Position numbers and translations under genes: made by a program. The notes below the pieces were generated by a model. The model had not been told where the DNA came from and searched no databases. It worked only from the letters and a program-made list of their open reading frames with translations. From Domibacillus sp. DTU_2020_1001157_1_SI_ALB_TIR_016 (GTDB lineage Bacteria; Bacillota; Bacilli; Bacillales; Domibacillaceae), in the NCBI RefSeq assembly GCF_032341995.1, contig NZ_CP135438.1, positions 868,001 through 932,000 on the forward strand: a stretch of 64,000 nt of DNA, in the 5' to 3' direction. This document shows, piece by piece, positions 53,794-63,295 of the stretch. How positions within the stretch are numbered: position 1 is the stretch's first letter; every line of letters starts with the position of its first letter.

Positions 53794-53893
53794 CAGAATC
53801 GTCTCCTTATAAGCAATTTCATGATTAGCTAAGATATCACTCTGTTTATAAAGTAATACGTATATTCCTAGAAAAAAGTATTCTACTTTATTT

Positions 53894-55252
53894 TCATAAT
53901 CCGGCGAAATATAAGTAGAACGGAAGTAAAATCACCATAATGAATCCGTATATCCAGTTCCACCTGATTGCAATGTTTGTAAGTTTTTCTTTTAAAGAAT
54001 AAGCAATTAAATTATTAACAGCGGTCGCGGGTGATAAAACATTTGAAATGCTCCAGCTGCCGAGAAGAGCAATCGCAAAATAATGGATAGAAAAATCCAA
54101 ATCACTTGGTTGAATACTTGTAATTAATATAGTAACGGTAACAATTGGATGAAGCCCGCCCATCGCTGTTCCGACAATGATGATAGACAGTACGATTGTC
54201 ATCATGACAGGAGAATGACCGAACACACTGCTGAACGCTTCAACAAGCATTCCGCTCCATTCTGAGGCAACAAAAGCGGAACTGAATAGGCCAGCCAGCA
54301 AAAATAAGGAAATTTCCTGATTTAAGTTCGGTAAAGTGATCATAATATGTTTTTTTACTTCTTCTTTGTAAAGAGGCATCGTTCCTTTGAAAAAACACCA
54401 AATCACAGGGAAAAACAATGCCGTAAAGCCGATTGAAACAATCATGTTAACAAACGCAAAATGTTCAATAAGTAAAACGGTGCCGGTTGTCACAAACAGC
54501 AGTGAGATAAGTTCAAATAATGTATGGCGTGTTCCAGAAGGAATGGGAACAGCTTCTTCTCCCGTCTCTATCTCGCTTAAGCGCTCTTCTTCACGTTTTA
54601 TCACTTTTCCTTCCAGAAAAAAGCCGACAAGAAAGGAAAGAAGAGAAAACCCAATTGCATATAAAGCAATTGAAGTCCACTTTATATGCAGCTGGCTGAT
54701 GACAAGCGCCATAGCCGCAAAATATGGTGACCAGGCAACCGCTCCGGCAAAGCCCCTGTTCAGCGCATTCGCAATCAGGCGATTTGATTTTACATTGGAT
54801 GCGCTTGATAAATAATAGTTGATTGAAATTGCACCTACATTAATAACGGCACCAAGAAGATGGGTTAAAAAAGCGATACTTATATAGAAAAACGAGGCAC
54901 TGTTTCTTTTCTTATATAAGATGGATCGTAAGGACTCAATGTAACCCCCTGTACGGAACGGAATCCCAAGGATAGGGGTAAGAGCAAAGATCGCAACGAT
55001 AGTTAGATTGACAAGAGCACCGCTTATAATGATATCTATCCATTTTTCCTGGCCAATGAGCAGTAAAATGGTCAATGCAGCGAGTCCCCCCATTAATTTA
55101 GCTGTCATTCCTTTTAATGAAGGGATTGAAATAAGAATAAAGGTAAATACCGTGAAAGAGACCAGCCATTGAAGCCAAACGGGTTGATAAAAGGTCATGA
55201 TTATATAGCTAAGAGCTAAAAAAATAGACATTCCTTGCTTCATTTGCATCAA
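53894..55252 (-). CDS. Multi-pass permease, candidate galactarate transporter
   Basis: 452 residues with about 11-12 hydrophobic helices. It has short repeats reminiscent of the ion-transporter superfamily: [22 protein letters not shown] in the first half and [16 protein letters not shown] and [16 protein letters not shown] in the second. I cannot assign a family with certainty. Its position between garD and the FadR-type regulator, all on one strand, suggests import of galactarate or glucarate. The usual importer for these, an MFS GudP, is also present at 57608. Confidence 0.65.
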   Translation of the reverse strand: MMQMKQGMSIFLALSYIIMTFYQPVWLQWLVSFTVFTFILISIPSLKGMTAKLMGGLAALTILLLIGQEKWIDIIISGALVNLTIVAIFALTPILGIPFRTGGYIESLRSILYKKRNSASFFYISIAFLTHLLGAVINVGAISINYYLSSASNVKSNRLIANALNRGFAGAVAWSPYFAAMALVISQLHIKWTSIALYAIGFSLLSFLVGFFLEGKVIKREEERLSEIETGEEAVPIPSGTRHTLFELISLLFVTTGTVLLIEHFAFVNMIVSIGFTALFFPVIWCFFKGTMPLYKEEVKKHIMITLPNLNQEISLFLLAGLFSSAFVASEWSGMLVEAFSSVFGHSPVMMTIVLSIIIVGTAMGGLHPIVTVTILITSIQPSDLDFSIHYFAIALLGSWSISNVLSPATAVNNLIAYSLKEKLTNIAIRWNWIYGFIMVILLPFYLYFAGL

Positions 55253-55353
55253 CTCATTTTCTAGCAGTCTTATATAGTGAATTGCACATTAGAAAAAGTA
55301 ACGGTGTATCATTTCTTCCATAATCCTTTTGCCTGTCAATATTATGAAAAGCT

Positions 55354-56058
55354 TTATTCTTGTGTAAGGGAGTACTGAAGTACTTTATTACGGACAAAAT
55401 CAAGATGTTGATACATATGGTTAAATGCTTCTTGAGGGTTCCGCGTCTTCAGGGCTGCATAAATCGCTTTATGGTACTCTAAAGTCCGTTCACGCTCTCT
55501 AATTTGAATCAAACTATTAATTCTATTATGAGTGATTAAAAGAGAATCAATCATTCCTTCAAGAACTGGATTGTTAGCGCTTAGGGCAATAATCAAATGA
55601 AATTCTTTGTCCGCATTGCCATAGTCATCATCATTACTGTTGGCAATCGCATCGATTGTTGCTTTTAATCTTGCAAGCTGTTCGTCTGTTATCTTCTCAG
55701 CAGCTATAGTCACAAGTCCTAACTCCAATGCCATACGCGCTTCAATGATAGCCGGTAAGTTATCGGTTGCGAGCGCTAGCATAACAGAGAAGGGGTGGGT
55801 ACCGATTTTATTATTAAAAAAAGTTCCTTCGCGTGTTTTCCGTGTAATAACACCGAGCGTTTCAAGGGCACTAAGAGCTTCCCGCAGTACAGACCTGCTC
55901 ACTTCCAGTTCTTCCATGAGTTCCATTTCAGGAGGAAGCTTGTCACCGGCTTTCAATTGTCCGCTGACGAGAAGCTGTACAATCCGTTCTACTACTTGTT
56001 TTGAAAGGGTATTGCGGTTCACTGATTGAACCCCAAGCTTTCTTGCTGGAGCATTCAT
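55354..56058 (-). CDS. GntR/FadR-family regulator of glucarate/galactarate use (YcbG-like)
   Basis: 234 residues. The N-terminal winged helix has LSKQVVERIVQLLVSGQLKAGDKLPPEMELMEELEVSRSVLREALSALETLGVITRKTREGTFF; the C-terminal FCD effector domain follows. B. subtilis has a comparable gene (ycbG) among gudP, gudD and garD. FadR-type proteins bind TNGTNNNACNA; exactly this pattern occurs at the -10 of the gudP and kdgD promoters. The effector is probably a sugar diacid or keto-deoxy acid. Confidence 0.9.
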   Translation of the reverse strand: MNAPARKLGVQSVNRNTLSKQVVERIVQLLVSGQLKAGDKLPPEMELMEELEVSRSVLREALSALETLGVITRKTREGTFFNNKIGTHPFSVMLALATDNLPAIIEARMALELGLVTIAAEKITDEQLARLKATIDAIANSNDDDYGNADKEFHLIIALSANNPVLEGMIDSLLITHNRINSLIQIRERERTLEYHKAIYAALKTRNPQEAFNHMYQHLDFVRNKVLQYSLTQE

Positions 56059-56128
56059 TGTTTAACCTCTTTTCTGTGATTATTCCGCATATCAATGATA
56101 TTGTAGGGCCAATTATATGGCAGTACTC

Positions 56129-56158
56129 ATTGCTTTGTATCGAAGAGGGCAAAGCAAT
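56129..56158. repeat. Hairpin in the leader of the FadR-type gene
   Basis: ATTGCTTTG / CAAAGCAAT 9-bp arms around a 12-nt loop, between gudD's end and the regulator start. No T-run is present, so its function is unclear; it could be an operator or RNA structure. Confidence 0.4.
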
Positions 56159-56169
56159 TTGTAGAAAAC

Positions 56170-56205
56170 AGTAAATGCGCCGCTCACAAAGAGGGCGCGT
56201 TTACT
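56170..56205 (-). terminator. Probable terminator of the gudP-gudD operon
   Basis: AGTAAATGCGCC / GGCGCGTTTACT: 12-bp arms with one G-T mismatch, just past the gudD stop on the minus strand and followed there by GTTTTC. Confidence 0.6.
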
Positions 56206-56214
56206 AAAAAGAAC

Positions 56215-57573
56215 TTACCTAACAAAGCAAGGGCGTTTCGGATCAAACGTCCATCCTGGAATCAAATACTGCATAGCGAGTGCATCATCGCGTGCACCGA
56301 GTCCTTTTTCTTTATACAGCTGGTGGGCTTTTTCCAGCTGCTCCATATCAATCTCCACACCAAGCCCTGGTTTTGTTGGAACATCGACCATTCCACCCAC
56401 AATCTTAAACGGTTCTTTTGTCAGGCGCTGTCCGTCCTGCCAGATCCAGTGTGTATCAATAGCGGTGATTTTTCCAGGGGCAGCGGCTGCCACATGTGTA
56501 AACATAGCTAGTGAAATATCAAAATGGTTGTTCGAGTGAGATCCCCATGTGAGTCCCCAGTCATGGCACATCTGCGCGACCCGGACAGAACCCTGCATCG
56601 TCCAGAAATGCGGATCTGCCAGCGGAATATCCACCGACTGCAGCTGGATAGAGTGCCCCATCTGACGCCAGTCTGTGGCAATCATATTTGTAGCAGTAGG
56701 AAGTCCTGTCGCGCGTCTGAATTCGGCCATCACTTCACGAGCTGAGAAGCCGCCTTCTGCTCCGCAAGGATCTTCTGCATAAGCCAGAACATGGTGCTGG
56801 TCCCGGCATAAGCGGATGGCGTCTTTCAGGAGCCAGCCGCCGTTCGGGTCCAGGGTAATGCGTGCTTCTGGGAACCGTTCTGCCAGTGCCGTGACGGCTT
56901 CGATTTCTTCTTCACCCCGTAAAACCCCGCCTTTTAATTTAAAATCATTAAAGCCATAGCGGGCGTGAGCCGCTTCTGCGAGACGGACAACCGCTTCAGG
57001 GGTTAACGCTTCTTCATGGCGGAGGCGGAACCAGTCATCCTCTACATCTGCTTCGTTCCGGTACTCCAGATCCGTTTTGTTCCGGTCCCCAACATAAAAT
57101 AGATAGCCCAGCATTTCCACTTTGTCCCGCTGCTGTCCTTCGCCTAAAAGGGCGGCGACTGGAACGCCAAGGTATTTGCCGACTAAGTCGAGAAGAGCGG
57201 CTTCTAAAGCGGTTACAGCATGGATTGTAATGCGAAGGTCAAACGTCTGCAGGCCGCGTCCTGCCGCATCCCGATCTGCAAACTGGCGGCGTACGTTATT
57301 TAAAATATTGTTGTAGGTGCCGATAGACTGGCCGACCACGATCTCACGCGCATCTTCAAGCGTCTGGCGGATTTTCTCCCCGCCTGGGACTTCACCCACA
57401 CCGACATTTCCTGCATTGTCTTTCAGCAGCACAATATTACGCGTAAAGTAAGGGGCGTGAGCTCCGCTTAAGTTCAGGAGCATGCTGTCATGGCCCGCAA
57501 CGGGAACAACAATCATTTCTGTAATAATAGGCGTACCTGTCTGGACGTTTTCCTGGATTAATTGAGTGTTCAT
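56215..57573 (-). CDS. gudD: Glucarate dehydratase
   Basis: 452 residues of the enolase superfamily, glucarate dehydratase subgroup. Lys214 (FKLKGG), Asp242 (TLDPNGGW) and His346 (GSHSNNHF) correspond by a constant offset of 7 to the E. coli catalytic residues Lys207, Asp235 and His339. It converts D-glucarate to 5-keto-4-deoxyglucarate. AGGAGAG precedes ATG 57573. It is transcribed with gudP, 34 bases upstream. Confidence 0.95.
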   Translation of the reverse strand: MNTQLIQENVQTGTPIITEMIVVPVAGHDSMLLNLSGAHAPYFTRNIVLLKDNAGNVGVGEVPGGEKIRQTLEDAREIVVGQSIGTYNNILNNVRRQFADRDAAGRGLQTFDLRITIHAVTALEAALLDLVGKYLGVPVAALLGEGQQRDKVEMLGYLFYVGDRNKTDLEYRNEADVEDDWFRLRHEEALTPEAVVRLAEAAHARYGFNDFKLKGGVLRGEEEIEAVTALAERFPEARITLDPNGGWLLKDAIRLCRDQHHVLAYAEDPCGAEGGFSAREVMAEFRRATGLPTATNMIATDWRQMGHSIQLQSVDIPLADPHFWTMQGSVRVAQMCHDWGLTWGSHSNNHFDISLAMFTHVAAAAPGKITAIDTHWIWQDGQRLTKEPFKIVGGMVDVPTKPGLGVEIDMEQLEKAHQLYKEKGLGARDDALAMQYLIPGWTFDPKRPCFVR

Positions 57574-57607
57574 ATTTTTTCTCTCCTATTCAAATTAAAA
57601 TAATAGA

Positions 57608-58969
57608 TTACGATTTTAATTCAACCCGCTTAATTTCACCTACAAGGAACAGGTAGCTGCAGATCGCAACGAGTGCATTGGCACCAACGAAAACAAGCGC
57701 CCCGTTAAATGAACCGGTTGTAGCAATAATGTAGCCGATAATGATCGGCGTCGTAATACCGGCAATGTTGCCGAAGGTATTGAAAAGGCCGCCGCTGACG
57801 CCTGACATTTCTTTTGGCGATGTATCTGCGACCACTGCCCAGCCAAGTGCGCCAAACCCTTTTCCGAAGAAGGCAAGCGCCATCACAAAGATCACAACCC
57901 ATTGTGTATCCACATAATTTGCGGCAACTAACGTCATAGACAATAACATGCCGACCACAATTGGTGTTTTACGGGCAACCGTTAAAGAGAAGCCTTTACG
58001 GAGCAGGAAATCTGAAAACGTTCCTCCTAAAATTCCACCGACAAATCCGCAAATCGCAGGCAGGGAAGCGACAAAACCAACTTCAAGAATGGTCATGCCT
58101 CTTTCCTGTACAAGATAGACCGGAAACCAGGTAAGGAAAAAGTATGTAAGCGTTGTAATGCAGTATTGGCCAAGGTAAACGCCTAAAAGCATACGGTTTG
58201 TCAGCAGCTGCTTAACCTGGCTCCAATTAATGCCTTTCTTTTTTTCTTTCTTTGTTTCTGCCTGATCCATATTTGTCAGGGCGCCGCCTTCTTCAATATA
58301 AGCAAGCTCGGCTTCGTTAATCCGCGGATGTTCCTTTGGACTGTGGATTACTTTCATCCAGATAAAAGCTACGATGATTCCGACCGCTCCCATAAAGAAG
58401 AAAACATATTCCCAGCCAAGTTTATATGCAATATAACCCATAATCGGTGCGAAGAGAACGGTTGCAAAATACTGCGCTGAGTTAAAGGTAGCTGCAGCGG
58501 TGCCGCGTTCATGGCTTGGAAACCAGGAAGCGACGATCCGGCTGTTGGCAGGAAAAGAAGGAGCTTCTGCCAACCCAACGAGAAACCGGAGTGCAAACAA
58601 AGCCACGATAGCTGTTCCTGCAGAGCCTAAAAATCCGATAAATCCTTGTAAAAGAGTAAACACCGACCATATAAAGACGCTCCAAAAGTATACTTTCTTC
58701 GAACCGAACCGGTCTAGCAGCCAGCCGCCAGGAATTTGTCCGGCTACATAGGACCAGGCAAAAGCAGAGAAAACGTATCCCATCATGACAGAATCAAGGC
58801 CAAGCTGACTCGACATTTCAGGTCCTGCGATCGAGAGAGTAGCGCGGTCAGCGTAGTTGATGGCGGTAACAACAAACAGCATAAAAACAACAAACCAGCG
58901 TACGCGTGTTTTTTTCTGAGCACCAGGAGCTATTGGAGAGGGCTGAAGGATTTTTTCTGGATTAGCCAT
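57608..58969 (-). CDS. gudP: MFS glucarate transporter
   Basis: 453 residues, 12 predicted helices, major facilitator family of anion:cation symporters. RVRWFVVFMLFVVTAINYADRATLSIAGPEM is the typical GudP opening, and GWLLDRFGSKKVYFWS is the loop 2-3 motif. The central loop carries many lysines. It imports glucarate with protons. AAAGGAAG precedes ATG 58969, with GTG 58975 as alternative. The long leader carries a promoter with a FadR-type site and two cre-like sites. Confidence 0.93.
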   Translation of the reverse strand: MANPEKILQPSPIAPGAQKKTRVRWFVVFMLFVVTAINYADRATLSIAGPEMSSQLGLDSVMMGYVFSAFAWSYVAGQIPGGWLLDRFGSKKVYFWSVFIWSVFTLLQGFIGFLGSAGTAIVALFALRFLVGLAEAPSFPANSRIVASWFPSHERGTAAATFNSAQYFATVLFAPIMGYIAYKLGWEYVFFFMGAVGIIVAFIWMKVIHSPKEHPRINEAELAYIEEGGALTNMDQAETKKEKKKGINWSQVKQLLTNRMLLGVYLGQYCITTLTYFFLTWFPVYLVQERGMTILEVGFVASLPAICGFVGGILGGTFSDFLLRKGFSLTVARKTPIVVGMLLSMTLVAANYVDTQWVVIFVMALAFFGKGFGALGWAVVADTSPKEMSGVSGGLFNTFGNIAGITTPIIIGYIIATTGSFNGALVFVGANALVAICSYLFLVGEIKRVELKS

Positions 58970-58994
58970 ATACACACTTCCTTTTCAAAATATT

Positions 58995-59101
58995 TAACTT
59001 TTAATAACGCTTTCAAATAAGTAAATTTAATAGTTCAACAGGTATTTAAAATATCCAACTTCTGATACCGCTTTCAAACGAATGAATTTAATAGTTTAAT
59101 A
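58995..59101 (-). promoter_or_regulatory. Two cre-like sites in a duplicated leader unit of gudP
   Basis: On the minus strand TGAAAGCGGTATCA (59063-59076) matches the cre consensus perfectly, and TGAAAGCGTTATTA (59002-59015) matches 13 of 14 positions. Each lies in a copy of a unit of about 46 bp repeated at a 60-base interval (58995-59041 and 59055-59101, sharing ATTTAATAGTT and CGCTTTCAAA). Both are downstream of the promoter, so CcpA may act as a roadblock. Confidence 0.75.
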
Positions 59102-59167
59102 CTATAGAATTGTCTCCATCAAAAGCAACACTCCTTTTGTAAAAATTCAAACTATTTATTTTGTCCA

Positions 59168-59196
59168 ATGGTAAGACAAATAAAATTGTTTGTCAA
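59168..59196 (-). promoter_or_regulatory. gudP promoter with FadR-type operator
   Basis: Minus strand: TTGACA (59191-59196), 17 bp, TACCAT (59168-59173). TTGTCTTACCA (59169-59179), which fits TNGTNNNACNA, overlaps the -10. Confidence 0.78.
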
Positions 59197-59302
59197 CCGT
59201 TTTCAGGCATGATTTTTCGGCCGCTGTTTTATATCCAAATTGCTATATTATCAGAAGAAAGCCGGCATTTTAGGACGAATTTTCAGAAAATAAAATTAAA
59301 AG

Positions 59303-59331
59303 TTGACCGATAAATATATTTGTCTTACAAT
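59303..59331 (+). promoter_or_regulatory. kdgD promoter with FadR-type operator
   Basis: TTGACC (59303-59308), 17 bp, TACAAT (59326-59331). TTGTCTTACAA (59320-59330) overlaps the -10, in the same layout as the divergent gudP promoter. Confidence 0.8.
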
Positions 59332-59359
59332 AAAACAAACAACACAAGGGGGATATACC

Positions 59360-60295
59360 ATGACTCAAAATCGTCAGGCTCCGACCGGGATTTTAGGATT
59401 CCCGATTGCACCATTTACAAAAAACAATCAGCTGGATGAGCAGGCACTGGCCCAAAACGTACAGGATTTACTGGATGATGGACTGGAAGCGATCTTTGTC
59501 GCATGCGCCGCAGCGGAATACCCATCCTTAAGCAAGAGTGAATACGAAGCCATGGTGGAAGTTGCCGTATCGGTGACCGGCGGAAAAGTACCGGTTTACA
59601 CAGGTGTAGGGGGCAATATTCAAACATCTTTGGAACTGGCCCAGATTTCGGCAGACAAAGGCGCAGACGGCTATCTGATTCTGCCGCCCTATCTTGTAAC
59701 AGGCGAACAGGAAGGGCAGGCTGCTTACTTTAAAGCGATTGCCGAAAGCACAGATTTAAATGCGATTGTCTACCAGCGTGACAATGTCTCTTTTTCAATC
59801 TCTACTTTGGAAACGCTTGCTGAAGTGCCGCAGGTGGTCGGTGTCAAAGACGGCCTTGGCAATATGGAGTTAAATACACTGCTCACACAGACATTTGGAG
59901 ACCGTTTTGGATGGCTGAACGGAATGCCGCTGGCGGAAGTGACGATGCCGGCGTATATCCCATTAGGCTTTGATTCGTATTCATCGGCGATTTCGAATTA
60001 CATTCCGCATATCTCCCGGAAGTTTTACACGAGCCTGCAAAACGGCGACCAGGAAACGGTTCGTGATATTTTTAAACATGTGATTCTGCCAATCCACAAT
60101 ATCCGCTGCCAGCGTAAAGGGTATGCCGTTTCTCTCATTAAAGCGGGAATGGAGATTGTCGGCAAGCCGGTTGGCGAACATGTAAGACTGCCGGTTCTTC
60201 CTGTGGAAAAAGAGCATTACGCACAAATGGAAAGCATCCTGAAAAATGCATTGGACCGTTTTCCAAAAGAAACAGCTGTACAACCAATCCAATAA
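59360..60295 (+). CDS. kdgD: 5-dehydro-4-deoxyglucarate dehydratase
   Basis: 311 residues of the DapA/NanA superfamily (B. subtilis YcbC-like). Schiff-base Lys163 (VGVKDGLGN) and Tyr138 (IVYQRDN) are in place. It dehydrates and decarboxylates 5-keto-4-deoxyglucarate, the common product of GudD and GarD, to 2-oxoglutarate semialdehyde. AAGGGGGA precedes ATG 59360; the frame extends upstream into the promoter, which rules out earlier starts. The aldehyde dehydrogenase follows after 11 bases. Confidence 0.93.
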   Translation: MTQNRQAPTGILGFPIAPFTKNNQLDEQALAQNVQDLLDDGLEAIFVACAAAEYPSLSKSEYEAMVEVAVSVTGGKVPVYTGVGGNIQTSLELAQISADKGADGYLILPPYLVTGEQEGQAAYFKAIAESTDLNAIVYQRDNVSFSISTLETLAEVPQVVGVKDGLGNMELNTLLTQTFGDRFGWLNGMPLAEVTMPAYIPLGFDSYSSAISNYIPHISRKFYTSLQNGDQETVRDIFKHVILPIHNIRCQRKGYAVSLIKAGMEIVGKPVGEHVRLPVLPVEKEHYAQMESILKNALDRFPKETAVQPIQ

Positions 60296-60306
60296 AAGGC
60301 GGGATT

Positions 60307-61773
60307 ATGATGATAACAACAATTGACACAAAAACATATCTTAATTTTATCAATGGCGAATGGGTTCCTTCCGTTTCAAATGAAGTGGAAAAAAGCTTGA
60401 ATCCAGCAGACAGAAATGAAGTCGTCGGCTATGTACAAAAATCAACAGCCGATGATTTGAACCAGGCGGTGGCCGCAGCGAAAGCAGCGAAAGAAGGATG
60501 GCGCAGGCTGTCAGGGGCAGAACGTGGAGAGTACTTATATAAAGCAGCTCACATTCTCGAAAAAAGAATCGATGACATTGCGGAATGTGCCACACGGGAA
60601 ATGGGCAAAACCTTTGCCGAAACAAAAGGCGAAACGGCCCGCGGCATTGCCATCTTAAAGTATTATGCAGGAGAAGGCATGCGCAAAGTAGGCGATGTGA
60701 TTCCATCGACAGACAGCTCTGCCCTTATGTTTACAACACGTGTACCGCTCGGTGTAGTCGGAGTCATTACTCCCTGGAATTTCCCGATTGCGATTCCTAT
60801 CTGGAAAATAGCGCCGGCGCTAGTATATGGCAACACGGTCGTCATGAAGCCGGCGACAGAAACAGCGGTGACAGCTGCTAAAATTATTGAATGCTTCGAA
60901 GAAGCCGGATTCCCGGCTGGCGTCGTGAATTTAATTACGGGACCAGGCAGAACAATCGGCCAGGGCATCGCTGATCATGAAGATATCAACGGCATTACGT
61001 TTACCGGTTCTAACGGCGTTGGCAAGCAGATCGGCCAGGCAGCGCTGGCACGTGGTGCAAAGTACCAGCTTGAAATGGGCGGGAAAAATCCAGTGATTGT
61101 GGCTGCCGATGCCGATCTTGATCTGGCAGTGGAAGCGGTTGTGACAGGCGCTTTTCGTTCAACGGGACAAAAATGTACGGCCACAAGCCGGGTGATTGTA
61201 GCATCTGAAGTGTTTGATGAATTTAAAGAAAGGCTCGTTCAAAAAACAAAAGAGATCACCATCGGCAGCGGCCTTGACAGCCGTACATGGATGGGGCCGT
61301 GTGCAAGCGAAAATCAATTAAATACGGTCCTTTCTTATATAAATAAAGGGATAGAAGAAGGCGCCGAACTCCTTATCGGAGGAAAACGTGCAGAGGAAGG
61401 AAGCCAGGCAGACGGATACTATGTGGAACCAACCATTTTTGACAATTGCACACCGGATATGGCCATTGCAAGAGAAGAAATATTTGGCCCAGTGATTGCC
61501 CTTTTAAAAGCAGCATCTGCGGAAGAAGCGCTGAAGCTTGCGAATGATACCGAGTACGGCTTAAGTGCTTCTATCTTTACAGCGAATATTGGGCATTTAT
61601 TGTCCTTTGTCAATGATATGGAAGCAGGGCTCATCCGGGTAAATGCAGAAAGTGCCGGCGTAGAGCTTCAGGCTCCATTCGGCGGCATGAAGCAATCCAG
61701 CTCCCATTCCCGTGAACAGGGAGAAGCCGCGAAAGAATTCTTTACATCTATTAAAACTGTATTCGTCAAATAA
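60307..61773 (+). CDS. gucD: 2-oxoglutarate semialdehyde dehydrogenase (YcbD/GucD-like)
   Basis: 488 residues. [13 protein letters not shown] and TGQKCTATS carry the catalytic Asn, Glu and Cys. It oxidises the KdgD product to 2-oxoglutarate. It is a close paralogue of the enzyme at 42575, with long identical stretches, which suggests duplication between the two clusters. ATG 60307 or 60310 are both possible. Confidence 0.92.
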   Translation: MMITTIDTKTYLNFINGEWVPSVSNEVEKSLNPADRNEVVGYVQKSTADDLNQAVAAAKAAKEGWRRLSGAERGEYLYKAAHILEKRIDDIAECATREMGKTFAETKGETARGIAILKYYAGEGMRKVGDVIPSTDSSALMFTTRVPLGVVGVITPWNFPIAIPIWKIAPALVYGNTVVMKPATETAVTAAKIIECFEEAGFPAGVVNLITGPGRTIGQGIADHEDINGITFTGSNGVGKQIGQAALARGAKYQLEMGGKNPVIVAADADLDLAVEAVVTGAFRSTGQKCTATSRVIVASEVFDEFKERLVQKTKEITIGSGLDSRTWMGPCASENQLNTVLSYINKGIEEGAELLIGGKRAEEGSQADGYYVEPTIFDNCTPDMAIAREEIFGPVIALLKAASAEEALKLANDTEYGLSASIFTANIGHLLSFVNDMEAGLIRVNAESAGVELQAPFGGMKQSSSHSREQGEAAKEFFTSIKTVFVK

Positions 61774-61801
61774 AACGGTTGTTGAGAAAGGAAGAAGAAA
61801 A

Positions 61802-61924
61802 GTGTGGATCGTAACCGTTTTTTCTGAAAAACAGGTACGCATGTTTGAATACAGTTGTGAGAATGATGCACGATCGGCAATGAAGAACCTATCAGGAACC
61901 GCCTTTTTAACGAATGTAATATAA
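61802..61924 (+). CDS. Small hypothetical protein
   Basis: 40 residues from a GTG, preceded by GAAAGGAAG: WIVTVFSEKQVRMFEYSCE then NDARSAMKNLSG. Two strands and a helix are likely. It resembles short conserved Bacillus proteins of unknown function, though I cannot name the family. It follows gucD by 28 bases and precedes a terminator, so it is probably the last gene of that transcript. Confidence 0.55.
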   Translation: MWIVTVFSEKQVRMFEYSCENDARSAMKNLSGTAFLTNVI

Positions 61925-61932
61925 AAAGGTTT

Positions 61933-61964
61933 AGCACGACAAGATGAATCTTGTCGTGCTTTTT
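61933..61964 (+). terminator. Terminator of the kdgD-gucD operon
   Basis: AGCACGACAAG-ATGAAT-CTTGTCGTGCT followed by TTTT: perfect 11-bp stem. Confidence 0.9.
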
Positions 61965-62208
61965 CTGTATCGATGTAAGTCTCATCTAAATAATTATGCC
62001 TTTAAAAAGCTTAATACATCGCTTCTGTAAAGGTATGAGGCGGGTTTCCCAGTGTGTTTTCACTTGTATTTTAAGTTAGACCTGAATGTTCGTTGACTGC
62101 ATTTTTCGTTTTATTAGAACGATAAATTGAGAGAAAATCTTTATCTTTCCACGTGGTCTTCGAATGATGTCGGTGAAAGTCTAAACTTTAAAATGTTAAT
62201 GCGATCTG

Positions 62209-62237
62209 TTGACTTATAATGACATTTGTCTTACAAT
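62209..62237 (+). promoter_or_regulatory. Third FadR-type promoter, not in front of a sugar-acid gene
   Basis: TTGACT (62209-62214), 17 bp, TACAAT (62232-62237), with TTGTCTTACAA (62226-62236) over the -10. The region is alike to the kdgD promoter over about 40 bases, including a following AAACAAA. Confidence 0.72.
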
Positions 62238-62483
62238 TAAACAAAAGAAAATTTAAAAGTTAATGAAACTAAGGTGATAAAAAAACACAATTACAAGTAT
62301 GTAGGAAGTTAATTTGTTAAATGTGTACTTGTTTCTAAACAAATAATTAAACATGAGTTTGATCTAAATTCTTAGAAAGTTTTGAAAGAGATTACATAAA
62401 GTAAAAAACCTTGTTAAGTTGGAAAAGTTCAAGCATATTATTCTTTGCTAGCTCCTAAAAAAAGGTTTTAAAAAAGAATAATT

Positions 62484-62497
62484 TGAAAGCGATTCCA
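62484..62497 (+). promoter_or_regulatory. cre-like site before the Spo0E-like gene
   Basis: TGAAAGCGATTCCA matches the CcpA consensus at 13 of 14 positions. It lies about 250 bases downstream of the promoter at 62209. Confidence 0.6.
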
Positions 62498-62591
62498 ATA
62501 AAATAGTTTAATGAGAGATATTAAAAGAAATCCATACTGTATTCAATGTAACAACTTAGTTAAATCAAATAATGGATAGGAGTCGGGGTTC

Positions 62592-62771
62592 ATGATTCTA
62601 AAGAATGTTATAGATTTAAGGAAGAATATAAGAAAACATCGGCAAGATATGTACGAATTAGCTAATTATAAAGGAATAGCTCATCCCGATGTTATAAAAG
62701 CCAGCCAACAATTAGATGAAGAAATTGTAAGATTACAAAAAATTATTCAGGAAATTCGTTTATTCTCATAG
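62592..62771 (+). CDS. Spo0E-like aspartyl-phosphate phosphatase
   Basis: 59 residues, too short for routine ORF lists. HPDVIKASQQLDEEIVRLQKII carries the Spo0E family motif S-x-x-L-D. These two-helix proteins dephosphorylate Spo0A~P and so delay sporulation. TAGGAGT lies about nine bases before ATG 62592. The gene stands alone behind a 350-base leader with a FadR-type promoter and a cre-like site, which might connect sporulation timing to sugar-acid supply. Confidence 0.82.
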   Translation: MILKNVIDLRKNIRKHRQDMYELANYKGIAHPDVIKASQQLDEEIVRLQKIIQEIRLFS

Positions 62772-63295
62772 TGAACATTGCTTAAGAGGTATATCAACAT
62801 ATCGATGTCTGTAAGCGTCAATTAAAGTTATGTTATGCAATGCTGAAGACACTTAATTTTAAAAAATAAGTGTATGAGTATAAGATAATGTTTAGCAAGT
62901 AACTGTATCCTCAGAATAGTTAGCTAGTAGCTAATTATGTAGAAAATCATTTGATTGAACGGCACCAAAAATATTTTTACTTTATGAGCGAGTTAGTCTA
63001 AGAAGATAAATAAAAAACTTAGCCAGCAGGAGTGTACCTAATCATAAGTGCACTTAAACAAAAGTATACCTTTGAATAGGTATACTTTTGTTTTATTAGG
63101 ATTCGCATAAGTTTCGCTTTTACGCGACATTCACTTTGAGCGTCAAATACTTCACTGATAGGTTAAAAAAGTTCTAAAAAGAAAGTAAATCATTCTAAAG
63201 CGGTCATTTGCGAGACAGTACTACAAGAGTGTAAATGTTCATTTTATTTTGAATGTTGATCAATAGTTGATCGAAACGGTTGATTTGCTTCATCA
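62772..63295. other. Intergenic region before IS copy 2
   Basis: No gene seen. Contains the terminator at 63057-63096; the rest is AT-rich without recognisable elements. Confidence 0.4.
63057..63096. terminator. Terminator-like hairpin
   Basis: AACAAAAGTATACCT / AGGTATACTTTTGTT, 15-bp arms with a 6-nt loop, followed by TTATT. It is about 290 bases past the Spo0E-like gene. Confidence 0.7.

Larger units (their letters stand above)
61965..62591 (+). other. Long non-coding leader before the Spo0E-like gene
   Basis: No coding frame. It contains a third copy of the FadR-type promoter (62209-62237) and a cre-like site (62484-62497) about 100 bases before the small gene. The remainder is AT-rich. 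Confidence 0.5.

Noticed and set aside
62772..63056. Search for tRNA genes or further small genes
   Set aside because: No cloverleaf or ribosome-binding-site-led frame could be supported.
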